Shown here piece after piece: positions 50,561 through 57,362 of a DNA stretch of 64,000 nt. Origin of the DNA: Acidobacteriota bacterium (lineage in GTDB: Bacteria; Acidobacteriota; Vicinamibacteria; Vicinamibacterales; UBA8438). The notes beneath the pieces were generated by a model. That model saw nothing but the letters and a program-made list of their open reading frames with translations. It was not told the origin of the DNA and searched no databases. The DNA lies in contig VXRJ01000010.1 in NCBI GenBank assembly GCA_009838525.1, positions 36,520-100,519 of the forward strand, read 5' to 3'. Position numbers and translations under genes: made by a program. The first letter of the stretch is position 1. Every line of letters begins with the position of its first letter.

Positions 50561-51577
50561 ATGAAAACCCTCCGAATCGCTGTCGCCGCCGTGACCATCG
50601 GCGGTGCCGTCGCGCTTGCCGCGCCGTCGGTCCTCGCGCAGTCGTCGGACGGCTCCGCGCCCACGATGCCGATGCGCACTCCCGACGGCCAGCCCGACAT
50701 CTCCGGGATCTTCACCTTCCGGACGCTCACCCCGCTGCAGCGTCCCGCCGCTCTCGCCGACAAGGAGACCCTTGACCCGGAGGAAGCGGCGCAGTTCGAG
50801 GCGTCCGAGCGGGTGCGGCTGAACCGCGATCTCTTCGACCCCGAGACTGGCGCGCCGAGCGCCGGCTACCAATCACGCGCCGAAGGCGGCGTCCTTTCGT
50901 ACAACGAGTTCTGGTACGAGCGAGGCATCGAGCTCACCAGCGACAAGCGGACCTCGCTCGTGGTCGATCCGCCAAGCGGCCGGATTCCGTATACCGACGA
51001 GTTCGCCCGGGCGCAGCAGATCCGCCGGCTCAACCTCCGGAACGGCTTCGCCGACCACTACACCGACCGCAGCCTCGGCGACCGTTGCCTGATGGGCTCG
51101 AACTCCGGTCCGCCGATGCGCCCTGGGTCGTACAACAACAACGTGCACATCTTCCAGACGCCCGGCTACGTCGCGCTGCTGAACGAACACATCCACAACG
51201 TCCGGATCATCCCGATCGATCAGCCGCACGCCGAGGTCCCGCAGTGGGTGGGCAGCTCCCGCGGGCGCTGGGAAGGCGAAACACTGGTGGTCGAAACCAG
51301 GAACTTCCTGCGCGAGACCAACTTCGCCGGCAGCTCGAAGGATACCTACCTGATCGAGAAGTTCACGCGTATCGACGCCGACACCGTCATGTACGAGTTC
51401 ACTATCCAGGATCCGAACAACTACACCCGACCCTGGACGGTGGTCATTCCGTTCCGCCGCACCGACGGCGTCCTCTACGAGTACGCCTGCCATGAAGGCA
51501 ACTACGGCCTGACCGGCATCATGGCCGGCGCGCGGAACAAGAACACGCAGAAGGTCACGTCGCTCGACGAGCAGTAG
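50561..51577 (+). CDS. Exported protein of an uncharacterised acidobacterial family (paralogue of 47187)
   Basis: A 338-residue exported protein. GAAGGAGA lies 7 bases before the ATG, and the signal peptide ends near LAQ/SSD. It shares with the protein at 47187 the patterns DGQPDISGIF, TPLQRP, DPPSGRIPYTDE, SYNNNVHIFQTPGYVALL, SSRGRWEGETLVVETRNF and YEYACHEGNYGLTGIM. The conserved ACHEGN and NVHIxQTP motifs hint at a metal site, but no function is known. It lies 108 bases after the DUF5916 gene and may be transcribed with it. Confidence 0.8.
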   Translation: MKTLRIAVAAVTIGGAVALAAPSVLAQSSDGSAPTMPMRTPDGQPDISGIFTFRTLTPLQRPAALADKETLDPEEAAQFEASERVRLNRDLFDPETGAPSAGYQSRAEGGVLSYNEFWYERGIELTSDKRTSLVVDPPSGRIPYTDEFARAQQIRRLNLRNGFADHYTDRSLGDRCLMGSNSGPPMRPGSYNNNVHIFQTPGYVALLNEHIHNVRIIPIDQPHAEVPQWVGSSRGRWEGETLVVETRNFLRETNFAGSSKDTYLIEKFTRIDADTVMYEFTIQDPNNYTRPWTVVIPFRRTDGVLYEYACHEGNYGLTGIMAGARNKNTQKVTSLDEQ

Positions 51578-51637
51578 CCGCCGGCGGTGCGGCGGCCTGA
51601 TGCATTGGCGCCCCGGTCGGGCGACTATGGAGCCATA

Positions 51638-51648
51638 ATAGCTATAAT
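51638..51648 (+). promoter_or_regulatory. -10 box and palindrome before the Phd/PIN pair
   Basis: A perfect TATAAT (51643-51648) overlaps the 8-base palindrome ATAGCTAT (51638-51645), only 6 bases before the antitoxin ATG. This suggests a near-leaderless, autorepressed promoter. No good -35 was found. Confidence 0.5.
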
Positions 51649-51654
51649 GTCCAC

Positions 51655-51906
51655 ATGAAGGAGATCGCGGCCAGGGAGGCCAAGAACCGGTTTGGACAAC
51701 TGTTGGATGCAGCCCAGAGCGCACCGGTACGACTGACGAAGAAGGGCCGGCCGGTCGGAGTCGTCATGTCGATGGAGCAGTACGAACGGCTGCGGGGCGC
51801 GGCATGGGCGCGCCTGACCGAAACGATGGACCGCCTGGGGGCCGAAGCCACGGCGCGCGGTTTGACCGAAGCCCGGCTGGATGCGCTCCTGAGCGATGAC
51901 GACTGA
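51655..51906 (+). CDS. Phd/YefM-family antitoxin
   Basis: An 83-residue antitoxin. The N-terminal half (MKEIAAREAKNRFGQLLDAA, VRLTKKGRPVGVVMSMEQYERL) is the Phd/YefM DNA-binding fold. The C-terminal half is the acidic, probably disordered, toxin-neutralising tail (LTEARLDALLSDDD). It overlaps the PIN toxin gene by 11 bases. The operator-like palindrome upstream fits autoregulation. Confidence 0.9.
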   Translation: MKEIAAREAKNRFGQLLDAAQSAPVRLTKKGRPVGVVMSMEQYERLRGAAWARLTETMDRLGAEATARGLTEARLDALLSDDD

Positions 51907-52306
51907 ACGGGTGGTGATCGACACCAATGTGTTGATCAGCGCGGCGCTCCAACCCTCCGGGTCTCCCCGGGCGGTCATCGACGCCCTCCGCGAGACCGGC
52001 GGGATCCTGCTCTTCTCGGACGAGACCTTCGACGAACTGCGGACGCGGATGCTGTCGCCGAAGTTCGATCGGTACGCCCGTCCGGATGCACGCGCCGTCT
52101 TCCTCGCACAACTCGAAGCGGTTTCGGCCTGGGTGTCGATTGTCGGCGCGACGCTCGGATGCCGCGATCCGCACGACGACAAGCTCCTCGAAACCGCGTT
52201 GCAGGGGCGGGCGGACAGCCTTGTGACCGGCGACGAGGACCTGCTGGTGCTTTCGCCCTTCCAGGGCATTCCCATCCTGACTCCCAGGGATTGGCTTCGA
52301 CGGTAA
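51896..52306 (+). CDS. PIN domain toxin (putative RNase)
   Basis: A 136-residue PIN domain protein of the COG1569 type. The acidic residues of the Mg-dependent RNase site are present: Asp9 (VIDTNVLIS), Glu47 (TFDELRT), Asp94/95 (RDPHDDKLLE) and Asp113 (VTGDEDLL). It is the expected toxin of the overlapping Phd-type antitoxin, and the likely action is cleavage of RNA. The start overlaps the antitoxin stop by 11 bases, implying coupled translation. Confidence 0.9.
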   Translation: MTTERVVIDTNVLISAALQPSGSPRAVIDALRETGGILLFSDETFDELRTRMLSPKFDRYARPDARAVFLAQLEAVSAWVSIVGATLGCRDPHDDKLLETALQGRADSLVTGDEDLLVLSPFQGIPILTPRDWLRR

Positions 52307-52346
52307 CGAGCCGCATCCCCCGTAGCGCCCGAACTCCGGCGCGCGG

Positions 52347-53177
52347 TCAGTGCGTCAGGCCGTAGATCATGTAGTTGATCCCCAGCTCGAAGCCGTTGTT
52401 CATCGGCTCGACGGGGAAGAAACCGGTGCCGCCGGACTGCCAGAATTCGGCCAGGTTGGTGTTGTAGTTGGCGATGGCCATAAGGCGGCCATCGGGGTCG
52501 TTGTCCTCGAAGAGGCCGAAGTACTCGGGGACGAGCCCCGCCAGGTGGTGATTGAAGGGATTGGGAAGATCCAGTTCCGTCACCTGGAAGAAGCTGTCGA
52601 AGATGCGGTGGCCGGGGTCCAGCGGGAGCCACCGGCCGTCGGGCAAGACGCGCCGCATCTGGCCCTCGAAGTTCTCCCACTGGCGGCCTTCGAAGTCGTT
52701 GAAGATGACGAAGCCGCCCTTCAGGAGGAAGGCGCGGAGCTGCGCCGCTTCCTCGTCGGTCATCAGCCAGAAGCCGGGCTCCTGCATCAGGGCAATCGGG
52801 TGGCGGAAAAGTGCAGGGTCGTCCAGCGTGAGGATGAGGCTTCCCGCGACGTTGGCGTCCACCGTGGTGAAGTCGTCGAGCAGCGTCATCAAGTGCTGCT
52901 CGGCACGCGGGAACTCGTGTATCCAGAAATTCGGGCCGCGGCCGTACATTGGCCCGCCCGGTTCGCCGCGGTCCCAGCGCAGGCGAACGAACGTGAAGTC
53001 CGCCTTGTAGGGAAGGCCGATGCTGCCCCAGTCACCGACGCCGCGGAACAGCGGCTGCGCGCCGGTTGCCGTCACCGCAACGACGAGCAGAGCCATCGCT
53101 AGCGCGGTGGCCGCGACGGCAGCCAGCGCTGGGGCCCGGAGCGACCGCTGCCATCGGCGCATTCGAGGTCCTCTCAA
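52347..53177 (-). CDS. DUF4159 domain protein, exported
   Basis: A 276-residue protein with an N-terminal signal or anchor (about residues 15-38) and a DUF4159 domain, a flavodoxin/ThuA-like alpha/beta fold. Landmarks include FTFVRLRWDRGEP, WIHEFPRAEQHLMTLLDDFT, LRAFLLKGGFVIFNDFEGRQW, MRRVLPDGRWLPLDPGHRIFDSFF and NGFELGINYMIYGLTH. ATGs at 53177 and 53162 are both possible. DUF4159 proteins often accompany membrane protein-complex genes, but here it stands alone, divergent from the cytochrome c gene. Function unknown. Confidence 0.83.
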   Translation of the reverse strand: MRGPRMRRWQRSLRAPALAAVAATALAMALLVVAVTATGAQPLFRGVGDWGSIGLPYKADFTFVRLRWDRGEPGGPMYGRGPNFWIHEFPRAEQHLMTLLDDFTTVDANVAGSLILTLDDPALFRHPIALMQEPGFWLMTDEEAAQLRAFLLKGGFVIFNDFEGRQWENFEGQMRRVLPDGRWLPLDPGHRIFDSFFQVTELDLPNPFNHHLAGLVPEYFGLFEDNDPDGRLMAIANYNTNLAEFWQSGGTGFFPVEPMNNGFELGINYMIYGLTH

Positions 53178-53281
53178 GCGATATTAAGCCACGAACCGAG
53201 TCGCCCATGAATGTTGTTTGCCGATTAACATTCACGGCACGAATGCTATTCGCGTTTGGCCAGCATGGACGCCGGCGCACG

Positions 53282-54136
53282 ATGACCGGCATCGCTCGGA
53301 AGATTGGCGCCGCCTTGCTGTTGTTCGCGGGCGCGACACTCGTCGTCGCGGCACAGACCCAGCCGCGGCAGCGCGACCGGACGCAGGAGCCGTACGACGC
53401 GTTCCAGCGCCCGCCGGGCGACCCCGAGGTGATTCAGCGCGGTCAGGCACTCTACGGCCTTCACTGCCGCGCCTGCCACGGCATCGACTTGCGCGGCGGG
53501 GACCTGGGCGGCCCGAACCTGTTGCGGTCGCAACTGGTGCTGCGCGACCGCGAGGGCGAGCTGATCTGGCCCGTGATCCGGGACGGCCAGACGACACTGG
53601 GCGGGTCGTCGATGCCGCCGCAGTCGCTCTCGGAGGACGACGCGCTTGCGGTGGCCGTCTACATGCACAGCGTCCTGGCTACCGCGACGCGGCAGGGCGG
53701 TCCGCCGGAGGGGGCGGAAGTCGAGTTGAACATCCTCGTCGGCGACGCCGATGCGGGGCGCGCGTACTTCGAGGCGAACTGTGCAGCGTGCCACTCCCCG
53801 ACCGGCGACCTGGCCGGCATCGCCTCGGAGATCACGGAGTCGCAGGAGCTGCAGAACACCTGGGTGCGCGGGCAGCGGCTCGGCGCCGAGCGGCCGCCGG
53901 TCACGGTCACGGTGACGCGGTCGTCAGGTGAGCGCGTCGTCGGTACGCTCGACCGCTACGACGACTTCTACGTCTCGCTGGTGACCGCCGACGGTGAGCG
54001 CCGCTCGTTCCGCCGGCGCGGCAACGAACCACGCGTCGAGCTGGACGATCCGGCGGGGCGGCACACGGAGCTGCTGCCGATCTACACGGATACCGACATT
54101 CACAACGTCACGGCGTACCTGGCGACGCTACGGTAG
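53282..54136 (+). CDS. Dihaem cytochrome c with beta-domain inserted in the second haem domain
   Basis: A 284-residue exported cytochrome. The ATG at 53282 gives a signal peptide ending near AAQ/TQP; ATG 53243 is an alternative. The first cytochrome domain has CRACH (62-66) and axial Met111 (GGSSMPPQ). The second has CAACH (167-171) and a normal final helix (DTDIHNVTAYLATL, 271-284). Between them residues 205-246 (VTVTVTRSSGERVVGTLDRY, FYVSLVTADGERRSF) look like a small SH3/Sm-type barrel, and no Met ligand is obvious. It lies 12 bases before a PQQ dehydrogenase and is surely its electron acceptor. Confidence 0.88.
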   Translation: MTGIARKIGAALLLFAGATLVVAAQTQPRQRDRTQEPYDAFQRPPGDPEVIQRGQALYGLHCRACHGIDLRGGDLGGPNLLRSQLVLRDREGELIWPVIRDGQTTLGGSSMPPQSLSEDDALAVAVYMHSVLATATRQGGPPEGAEVELNILVGDADAGRAYFEANCAACHSPTGDLAGIASEITESQELQNTWVRGQRLGAERPPVTVTVTRSSGERVVGTLDRYDDFYVSLVTADGERRSFRRRGNEPRVELDDPAGRHTELLPIYTDTDIHNVTAYLATLR

Positions 54137-54148
54137 GAGGTCGAGGGC

Positions 54149-55852
54149 ATGGTGAAGCGACAAGGAGCCGGCGCCGGACGGACCCGGCGGGCCCTGCTGA
54201 TGGTCCCGCTGGCGGTGATCGCGCTGTTGCCCGTCGCGGTCGCTTCGGCCCAGAACGAAGACGGGCTCGATCCGGCGGCGCTGCTCGAACCGCTCGAGGC
54301 GACGTGGCCGACCTATTCGGGCGATTACACCGGCCGGCGCTACAGCGCGCTGACCCAGGTGAACACCGAGAACGTCCACCAGATGTCACTCGCCTGGACG
54401 CGCGCGATCGACACCGGGATGCCGAACCGGCTCGAAGGACCGGGCGCGCCCGACTTCGTCGGCGGAGAGGGCACCGGCGACTTCATCATCGGTGGCCAGC
54501 GGCTGAAGGGGGCGATCCTGTACGTGGACGACGTCCTCTACCTCACCGCGCCGGACCACGTCTGGGCGCTCGATGCGCGCACCGGCGACGAGATCTGGCA
54601 CTACTTCTGGAAGACCCGCGGGAGCATTCACATCGGTAATCGCGGCGCCGCGATCTGGCGGAACGCGCTCTTCTTCGAGACGCCCGACAACTACCTGGTC
54701 TCGCTCGACCGCCGCACCGGCGAGGAGCGGTGGCACGTCGAGATTGCGGGCTTCGAGGAGCAGTACTTCTCGACGATGGCGCCGATCGTGGCAGGGGATC
54801 ACGTCCTGGTCGGCACCGGCAACGATCTCGACGCGCCCGGCTTCCTGCAGTCGTTCGATCCGGAGACGGGGGAGCGGCAGTGGATCTTCTACACGGTGCC
54901 GATGACCCTCGATTCCCCCGGCATCGACACCTGGCCGAACCTCGACGCGGCGCGCCACGGCGGCGGCCAGGTCTGGGTGCCGGGCGTCTACGACCCGGAG
55001 ACGAATTACTACATCTTCGGTACCGGCAACCCGACGCCTGGCTATACAGGCATCGCGCGGCGGGGCGACAACCTGTTTACCTGCACGCTGATCGCGGTTG
55101 ACGTGGCGACCGGCGAGATGGCCTGGTACTTTCAGACGTCGCCACATGACACGCACGACTGGGACTCGGCGCAGACCCCGATCCTGATCGACGGCGTGAT
55201 TGACGGCGTTCCGCGCAAGCTGGTCTCGACCGCGGCTCGCAACGGCTACTTCTTCACCGTCGACCGCGTCACCGGAGAGCATGTCGCGACCAGCCGCTAC
55301 GGCGCCACGGCGAACTGGGCCAGCCACATCCGCGAAACCGGCGAACCAGAGCCCGCACCGGAGAAGGAAGCCATCATTCCGGGCGCGCTGGTCTCGCCGG
55401 TCGAGGGCGGCGTCGTGAACTGGCAGCCGCCGGCGTTCAATCCGGATACCGGCCTCTTCTATACGCAGGAGAACAACGGGTTTAATCTGCTCTACCTGAC
55501 CGACCCCGACCCGCGGGGATCGATGGGGCTGGGCGGAAAGGACCGGATCGTCGTGGGCTCGGGGGGCAACGCCTTCACCGCCATCGACTATCGGACCGGT
55601 GAGAAGGTCTGGCGACACCCCTGGCCGGTCGGCGGCGGCGGCGGGGCGGGTGTGCTGACGACGGCGGGCGGCCTGGTCTTCACGGGCGACGGCAGCGGGA
55701 ACTTTGTGGCGTTCGACGCCGCGACCGGGGAACTGGTCTGGCACACGCGCGTCGGCAACATCTCGAACGCTCCCCAGACCTACCTGGTGGACGGCCGGCA
55801 GCACGTCTTGATCGCCGTGGATCAACGGCTGTTTGCGTTCGTGCTGAATTAG
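54149..55852 (+). CDS. PQQ-dependent alcohol dehydrogenase-type quinoprotein
   Basis: A 567-residue exported propeller in operon with the dihaem cytochrome c; GGAGG precedes the ATG at 54149. A signal peptide ends near ASAQ/NED. It begins WPTYSGDYTGRRYSALTQVN and has DARTGDEIWHYF, LDRRTGEERWHVE, DVATGEMAWYFQ, then SPHDTHDWDSAQ, the segment conserved in methanol/ethanol dehydrogenases near the active site. WKTRGSIHIGNRGAAIW and GNPTPGYTGIARRGDNLFT also fit this family. It is more alcohol-dehydrogenase-like than the other large propellers here. Substrate unknown. Confidence 0.9.
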   Translation: MVKRQGAGAGRTRRALLMVPLAVIALLPVAVASAQNEDGLDPAALLEPLEATWPTYSGDYTGRRYSALTQVNTENVHQMSLAWTRAIDTGMPNRLEGPGAPDFVGGEGTGDFIIGGQRLKGAILYVDDVLYLTAPDHVWALDARTGDEIWHYFWKTRGSIHIGNRGAAIWRNALFFETPDNYLVSLDRRTGEERWHVEIAGFEEQYFSTMAPIVAGDHVLVGTGNDLDAPGFLQSFDPETGERQWIFYTVPMTLDSPGIDTWPNLDAARHGGGQVWVPGVYDPETNYYIFGTGNPTPGYTGIARRGDNLFTCTLIAVDVATGEMAWYFQTSPHDTHDWDSAQTPILIDGVIDGVPRKLVSTAARNGYFFTVDRVTGEHVATSRYGATANWASHIRETGEPEPAPEKEAIIPGALVSPVEGGVVNWQPPAFNPDTGLFYTQENNGFNLLYLTDPDPRGSMGLGGKDRIVVGSGGNAFTAIDYRTGEKVWRHPWPVGGGGGAGVLTTAGGLVFTGDGSGNFVAFDAATGELVWHTRVGNISNAPQTYLVDGRQHVLIAVDQRLFAFVLN

Positions 55853-55903
55853 CGGGGCGCAGGCGCCAGCCGCCTTGACCGTGGCAGCGGCACGTGCCAA
55901 CGG

Positions 55904-56422
55904 CTACGAATCGCTCGCGCCTTGCAGAATCCTCGCCGTCGATATCGCCTGCCCGGCATGCCGCGTGCAGTGCTCCGCCGCATGGAAGACCAGGCCCAGC
56001 GTAGTGCTCGGAAGGCCCAGGCGACCGACCTTCCTGGGGGCCAGGAGATCCTCCCGGGTGGTGGCCCGCAACTGGTCCAGCGCACGCTCGATCAATGCAC
56101 CGGCGGCGGCCACGGCCTCGCCTAGCGATTCGGGCGGTTCGCCGGGCTCGCGTTCGGTCCGTGCGGCGGCCCGCTGCGCGTCGGACAGCATCTCGCCCCG
56201 CGCATAGGTGAGCAGGCGATCGAGCGCTCCTCCCAGGTGGCGGACGTGAAAGCCGATCGACGCAGCGCCCCCGGGGCGCTGCCAGACATGGTCGGCCGGC
56301 ACCGACGCGACCAAGCCCTCGATATCCTCGCGCGCCTGCAGCAAGGAGTGCACGGCCGGCATGAGCAGCGGCTCGAAGCCTTCGACGGGGCCGCGGAGCC
56401 AGACTTCAGGTTGCGTTGTCAT
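55904..56422 (-). CDS. DinB-family protein
   Basis: A 172-residue four-helix-bundle protein of the DinB/YfiT superfamily. Metal-ligand histidines are at His62 (FHVRHLGGALDRLL) and in the C-terminal helix HAAEHCTRHAGQ. Such proteins often act as thiol transferases using bacillithiol or mycothiol, or have unknown roles. The ATG at 56422 overlaps the pyrF stop by four bases (ATGA). The longer frame to 56755 is antisense-like and rejected. Confidence 0.82.
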   Translation of the reverse strand: MTTQPEVWLRGPVEGFEPLLMPAVHSLLQAREDIEGLVASVPADHVWQRPGGAASIGFHVRHLGGALDRLLTYARGEMLSDAQRAAARTEREPGEPPESLGEAVAAAGALIERALDQLRATTREDLLAPRKVGRLGLPSTTLGLVFHAAEHCTRHAGQAISTARILQGASDS

Positions 56423-57204
56423 CCGGTCTCCTTCGCTTTCTCGGCACCGCTCAAGAGCGCCGCGTCCACTTCCGAGATAATCGCGTCGGCTGCGGCGGCG
56501 GGGTCCGGCGCGTGCAGGATCGGACGTCCCACCACCAGATAGTCGGCGCCCGCCCGGATCGCATCCGTTGGCGTCGTCAGCCGCTTGTGATCGTCCGCCC
56601 CGGAACCCGCCGGCCGGATACCCGGGCTGACGATGACCACCTCGCGCGCGCCATCCCGCGGCCAGCGGTTGCGGCAGAGCGCGATCGCATCCCCGGACGC
56701 GATGATCCCGTCGCAACCGCGGTCGAGAGCCGAGCCGGCCCGCTCGAGGATCCACTCGTTCATCGTCATTCCCTGTGCCACGGCCGCAGGCGCGACCTTC
56801 GGAAAATCCTCCGCCGACAGGCTCGATACGAAGGGCACCATCAGCAGTTGCGGCGTCGCGCTCTCCCCGCGTGCCGCCCGCGCTCGCTCGATGTCACGCG
56901 CCTGCATGTTCTCGTGCAGCGTCAGGAACCGGACCTGGGGATCCCGCGCCAGATCGCCCACGACGTCCGCCACCGTGTTCCCGATGTCCGGCACTTTCAG
57001 GTCGACGAAAATCTGGCGCCCGGTGCCCGTAATCGACTGCCACAGCTCCGCCAGTCCGCGCGTCCGCAACCCCGCCATCAGCAGGCGCCAGCCCAGCTTG
57101 AACATCCGCACGCGCCGAAGCTGATCCGCCAGCTCCGCCCCGCGCTCGATGCTGTCGACGTCGAGCGCCACGATCAATCGTTCCTGTCCGGGGGTCTGCG
57201 CCAT
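56419..57204 (-). CDS. pyrF: Orotidine 5'-phosphate decarboxylase
   Basis: A 261-residue enzyme converting OMP to UMP in pyrimidine synthesis. Active-site residues: Asp15 (IVALDVDS), Lys36 (MFKLGW), and the signature FVDLKVPDIGNTV with Asp68, Lys70 and Asp73. The phosphate-binding loop lies in IVSPGIRPAG and YLVVGRPI. The ATG at 57204 was chosen; the frame's extension to 57429 crosses the tRNA gene antisense. Length is normal for the short bacterial form. It is coupled to the DinB gene through an ATGA overlap. The rest of the pyrimidine pathway is not in the window. Confidence 0.94.
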   Translation of the reverse strand: MAQTPGQERLIVALDVDSIERGAELADQLRRVRMFKLGWRLLMAGLRTRGLAELWQSITGTGRQIFVDLKVPDIGNTVADVVGDLARDPQVRFLTLHENMQARDIERARAARGESATPQLLMVPFVSSLSAEDFPKVAPAAVAQGMTMNEWILERAGSALDRGCDGIIASGDAIALCRNRWPRDGAREVVIVSPGIRPAGSGADDHKRLTTPTDAIRAGADYLVVGRPILHAPDPAAAADAIISEVDAALLSGAEKAKETG

Positions 57205-57249
57205 GGGGCCTGATGGTACAGTAGCGATCAGGCCTAAGGCAGGCCTTCC

Positions 57250-57339
57250 GGAGGGATGGCCGAGCGGTCGAAGGCGGCGGTCTTGAAAACCGTTAGCGGG
57301 GAAACTCGCTCCAGGGTTCGAATCCCTGTCCCTCCGCCA
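57250..57339 (+). tRNA. tRNA-Ser (anticodon UGA)
   Basis: A class II tRNA. The acceptor stem is GGAGGGA/TCCCTCC, followed by an encoded CCA (57337-57339). The D arm is TGGCCGAGCGGTCGAAGGC; the anticodon TGA is at 57284-57286 in the loop CTTGAAA. There is a long variable arm (AGCGGGGAAACTCGCT) and a T arm CAGGG-TTCGAAT-CCCTG. It reads UCA and, by wobble, other UCN codons. Confidence 0.97.
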
Positions 57340-57362
57340 TAGTTGCACTGCGCCGCGCAGAC

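Noticed and set aside
56423-56755. N-terminal extension of the DinB frame
   Set aside because: It is antisense-like sequence in the pyrF gene on the same strand but another frame; the ATGA overlap fixes the start at 56422.
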